The notes below the pieces were generated by a model that saw only the letters and a list, made by a program, of their open reading frames with translations, had not been told where the DNA came from and did not search any database. From Desulfobacteraceae bacterium (lineage in GTDB: Bacteria > Desulfobacterota > Desulfobacteria > Desulfobacterales > SURF-7): DNA of 7,372 bases. The position numbers were made by a program, and so were the translations under genes. Shown one piece after another: positions 5,713 through 7,372 of the stretch. Within the stretch, counting starts at the first letter, position 1, and each line of letters starts with the position of its first letter. The DNA is taken from the NCBI GenBank assembly GCA_030619585.1, contig JAUXBD010000061.1, positions 1-7,372 on the forward strand, written 5' to 3'.

Positions 5713-7372
5713 CTATGCGGGAAATTTTATTATGAACTTGGCTCCATGGGGCTGGTTGTCCTGTATATTAATTACACCTTTATGGTCGGAAATAATTGTG
5801 CTGACAATGGTAAGACCCAAACCCATACCTGCTTTTTTTGTTGAAAAATAGGGTTCGAAAAGATGTGTTTTCTCTTTGTCGGAAATTCCTGGCCCGGTAT
5901 CTGCCACCTCCAGCTGTACGGTTTTTTCCTCCGGATAAAAATTTATGTTAATCAAAACCTTGCCCTTTTTATTAATCGCTGAAACAGCATTGTCAACAAG
6001 ATTTATCATGGCCTGCTTTATCTGCTGCCGGTCAAGGTTCAGCCTGGGTATATTGTCTGGTACGTTGACTTCAAAAGTTATATTCTGGTGTCCCTCCCTA
6101 TACAGGGCAACTGTTTCCTCAATAATGGGGGGAAGGTCACAGGGCTGTGGGTTGGCACCGGGAAATCTGGCAAAGCGTGAAAACTCGTTTACCAGATTAC
6201 GGATAAGGTCCACATGGTCTATTATGGTACGGGTACACTCTTCAAAAACAGGGTTGTTAACCTGTTTTGCGTACTTTCGTTGAAGGCGCTGTGCAGAAAG
6301 GGATATGGGCGTTAAGGGGTTTTTCACCTCATGGGCGATTCTGCGCGCAACCTCGCGCCATGCTGCCATGCGCTGAGCTCTTTGCAGTTCGGTCAGATCA
6401 TCAAACACCATAACTATTCCCATGTGGCGCCCAACATCATCATTAAGTGCTATAAAATGCATAATAAAACTGCGGGGCCTGCCTTTTATGGTGGTATAAA
6501 AAGGGAGCTCCACCGAGCTGTCGCCATTACGGGTGATTTTTTCCACGATCTCATTTGCAAGACTCAAGTGTTGCCCTTTTAGCAGTTTTTTGTAGTTCTT
6601 TTTTATTATATTATCAGGTTTTAGGTTGAGCATTTTTTCGGCTGATTTGTTGATTGTGGTGATGAATCCTCTGGCGTTAATGGAAATTACGCCAGCGGAA
6701 ACGTTTTTCAGAACTATCGCCATGTACTGGCGTCTCGCTTCAATCTCATCATTCTGCTCGTGAAGCATCCTGGCTGAAAGCTCCAGCTGCTCCTTGCCTA
6801 TTCGAAGGTCCCTGGTCATTTTGTTAAATGAGTCTACAAGGCTGCCTATTTCATCATCAGCCTTAATGTTTATGTTGAAACTCAAATCTCCTTCAGCAAC
6901 TCTCTGGGTCCCCTCGGAAAGCTGCATAATAGGAATGGTGATGGACTTTGCCAAATACAGGCCAAACCATACAGCACAAAAAACAACCAGCAAGGCCACA
7001 ATTGAAAGTGTAATATAATAAGTTATCTGTATCGGTTTTTTTAACAGCTTTATCTGCTGATACTCTTCAAACCCCCTTGAGATGGCGGCGGTTTTTTCCG
7101 ATAGGTCCGGAGGAACGAGAGTGGTTATAACAAGAAAGCCCTGGGCGTCTTTAATTTTTACACCAAACGGAATGGTTCCAATTGTCCTAACAAGTTCCCC
7201 TTTTGAAATGTTTTCGGAAACGGTTCTTCCTTTTTTTTCGCCCATCTCTTTTTTCAGACTGTCCGGACCGATAGCCCCAAAAGGAGAGTTGTCCAGCACG
7301 GGTGCCACCGCATATGTGAGACGCTTTGAATCTATAGAATACACCTCTACGGCGTGATGGTTAAACTCCCTT
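5713..7372 (-). CDS. Membrane sensor histidine kinase, NtrY-like (N-terminus off right edge)
   Basis: The reverse frame is open to the window edge, giving 552 visible residues without the true start; the GTG at 7344 is internal. In order: a non-membrane, probably periplasmic segment (visible ~1-113), one transmembrane helix (about 115-139, YYITLSIVALLVVFCAVWFGLYLA), a HAMP linker (~140-193), a PAS domain (~212-329, VSAGVISINARGFITTINKSAEKML), and a HisKA domain with H-box HEVKNPLTPISLSAQRL. The phospho-His codon is at 6333-6331. The HATPase domain follows, with N-box NLVDNAVSA (Asn codon 5991-5989), DTGPG, FEPYFSTK and GMGLGLTIV. The H-box with NPLTPI and the TM-HAMP-PAS order are typical of NtrY. 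NtrY proteins usually have further N-terminal membrane helices, expected in the missing part. Its partner is the adjacent sigma-54 activator. The signal sensed cannot be read from the sequence; nitrogen, redox or envelope cues are possible. Confidence 0.92.
   Translation of the reverse strand, partial: REFNHHAVEVYSIDSKRLTYAVAPVLDNSPFGAIGPDSLKKEMGEKKGRTVSENISKGELVRTIGTIPFGVKIKDAQGFLVITTLVPPDLSEKTAAISRGFEEYQQIKLLKKPIQITYYITLSIVALLVVFCAVWFGLYLAKSITIPIMQLSEGTQRVAEGDLSFNINIKADDEIGSLVDSFNKMTRDLRIGKEQLELSARMLHEQNDEIEARRQYMAIVLKNVSAGVISINARGFITTINKSAEKMLNLKPDNIIKKNYKKLLKGQHLSLANEIVEKITRNGDSSVELPFYTTIKGRPRSFIMHFIALNDDVGRHMGIVMVFDDLTELQRAQRMAAWREVARRIAHEVKNPLTPISLSAQRLQRKYAKQVNNPVFEECTRTIIDHVDLIRNLVNEFSRFARFPGANPQPCDLPPIIEETVALYREGHQNITFEVNVPDNIPRLNLDRQQIKQAMINLVDNAVSAINKKGKVLININFYPEEKTVQLEVADTGPGISDKEKTHLFEPYFSTKKAGMGLGLTIVSTIISDHKGVINIQDNQPHGAKFIIKFPA

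Noticed and set aside
4960..5844. Long plus-strand frames opposite the response regulator and the kinase 3' end
   Set aside because: They are antisense shadows of strongly conserved domains (AAA+ and receiver) and resemble no protein I know.

Overview
The window is a compact, moderately AT-rich stretch of bacterial chromosome that carries mainly housekeeping genes plus one two-component regulatory pair. Three traits suggest a Desulfobacterota (deltaproteobacterial) genome, probably a Desulfobacterales-type sulfate reducer: a NtrY/NtrX-like pair placed directly ahead of rsmD and coaD, a LysR regulator resembling the selenium-metabolism-associated subfamily, and a CoaD whose C-terminal motif reads TGLRW. 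This placement rests on family memory and gene order, not on a database search. No mobile elements, tRNA or rRNA genes, CRISPR arrays or phage genes were seen.

Layout: (1) bases 815 to 1, minus strand: 5' part of serS (seryl-tRNA synthetase), running off the left edge; its last ~29 bases no longer match the conserved class II motif 2. (2) 816-983: AT-rich divergent intergenic region with a candidate serS promoter. (3) 984-1571 and 1600-2256, plus strand: 5-formyltetrahydrofolate cyclo-ligase and pcm (L-isoaspartate methyltransferase), 28 bp apart. (4) 7372 to 2253, minus strand: a collinear run, in transcription order, of a NtrY-like membrane histidine kinase (5' end off the right edge), a NtrX/NtrC-like sigma-54 activator, rsmD, coaD and a LysR regulator. 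Gaps in the first four genes are 22, 3 and 3 nt. A 111-bp repeat-rich spacer containing a large imperfect palindrome then separates coaD from lysR. pcm and lysR converge and their stop codons share a TTAA.

How the genes relate: serS, rsmD, coaD, pcm and the folate enzyme serve translation, ribosome modification, coenzyme A synthesis, protein repair and one-carbon metabolism. The kinase and activator form a complete phosphorelay with intact His, Asp, ATPase and sigma-54-contact motifs. The packing suggests that rsmD and coaD are co-transcribed and probably translationally coupled with the two-component pair. No gene in the window reveals the targets of the sigma-54 activator or the LysR protein.

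I found no convincing new biological system. The items most worth a second look are the repeat/palindrome at 3144-3247, the abnormal serS sequence at the left edge, and the linkage of the two-component pair to rsmD-coaD.
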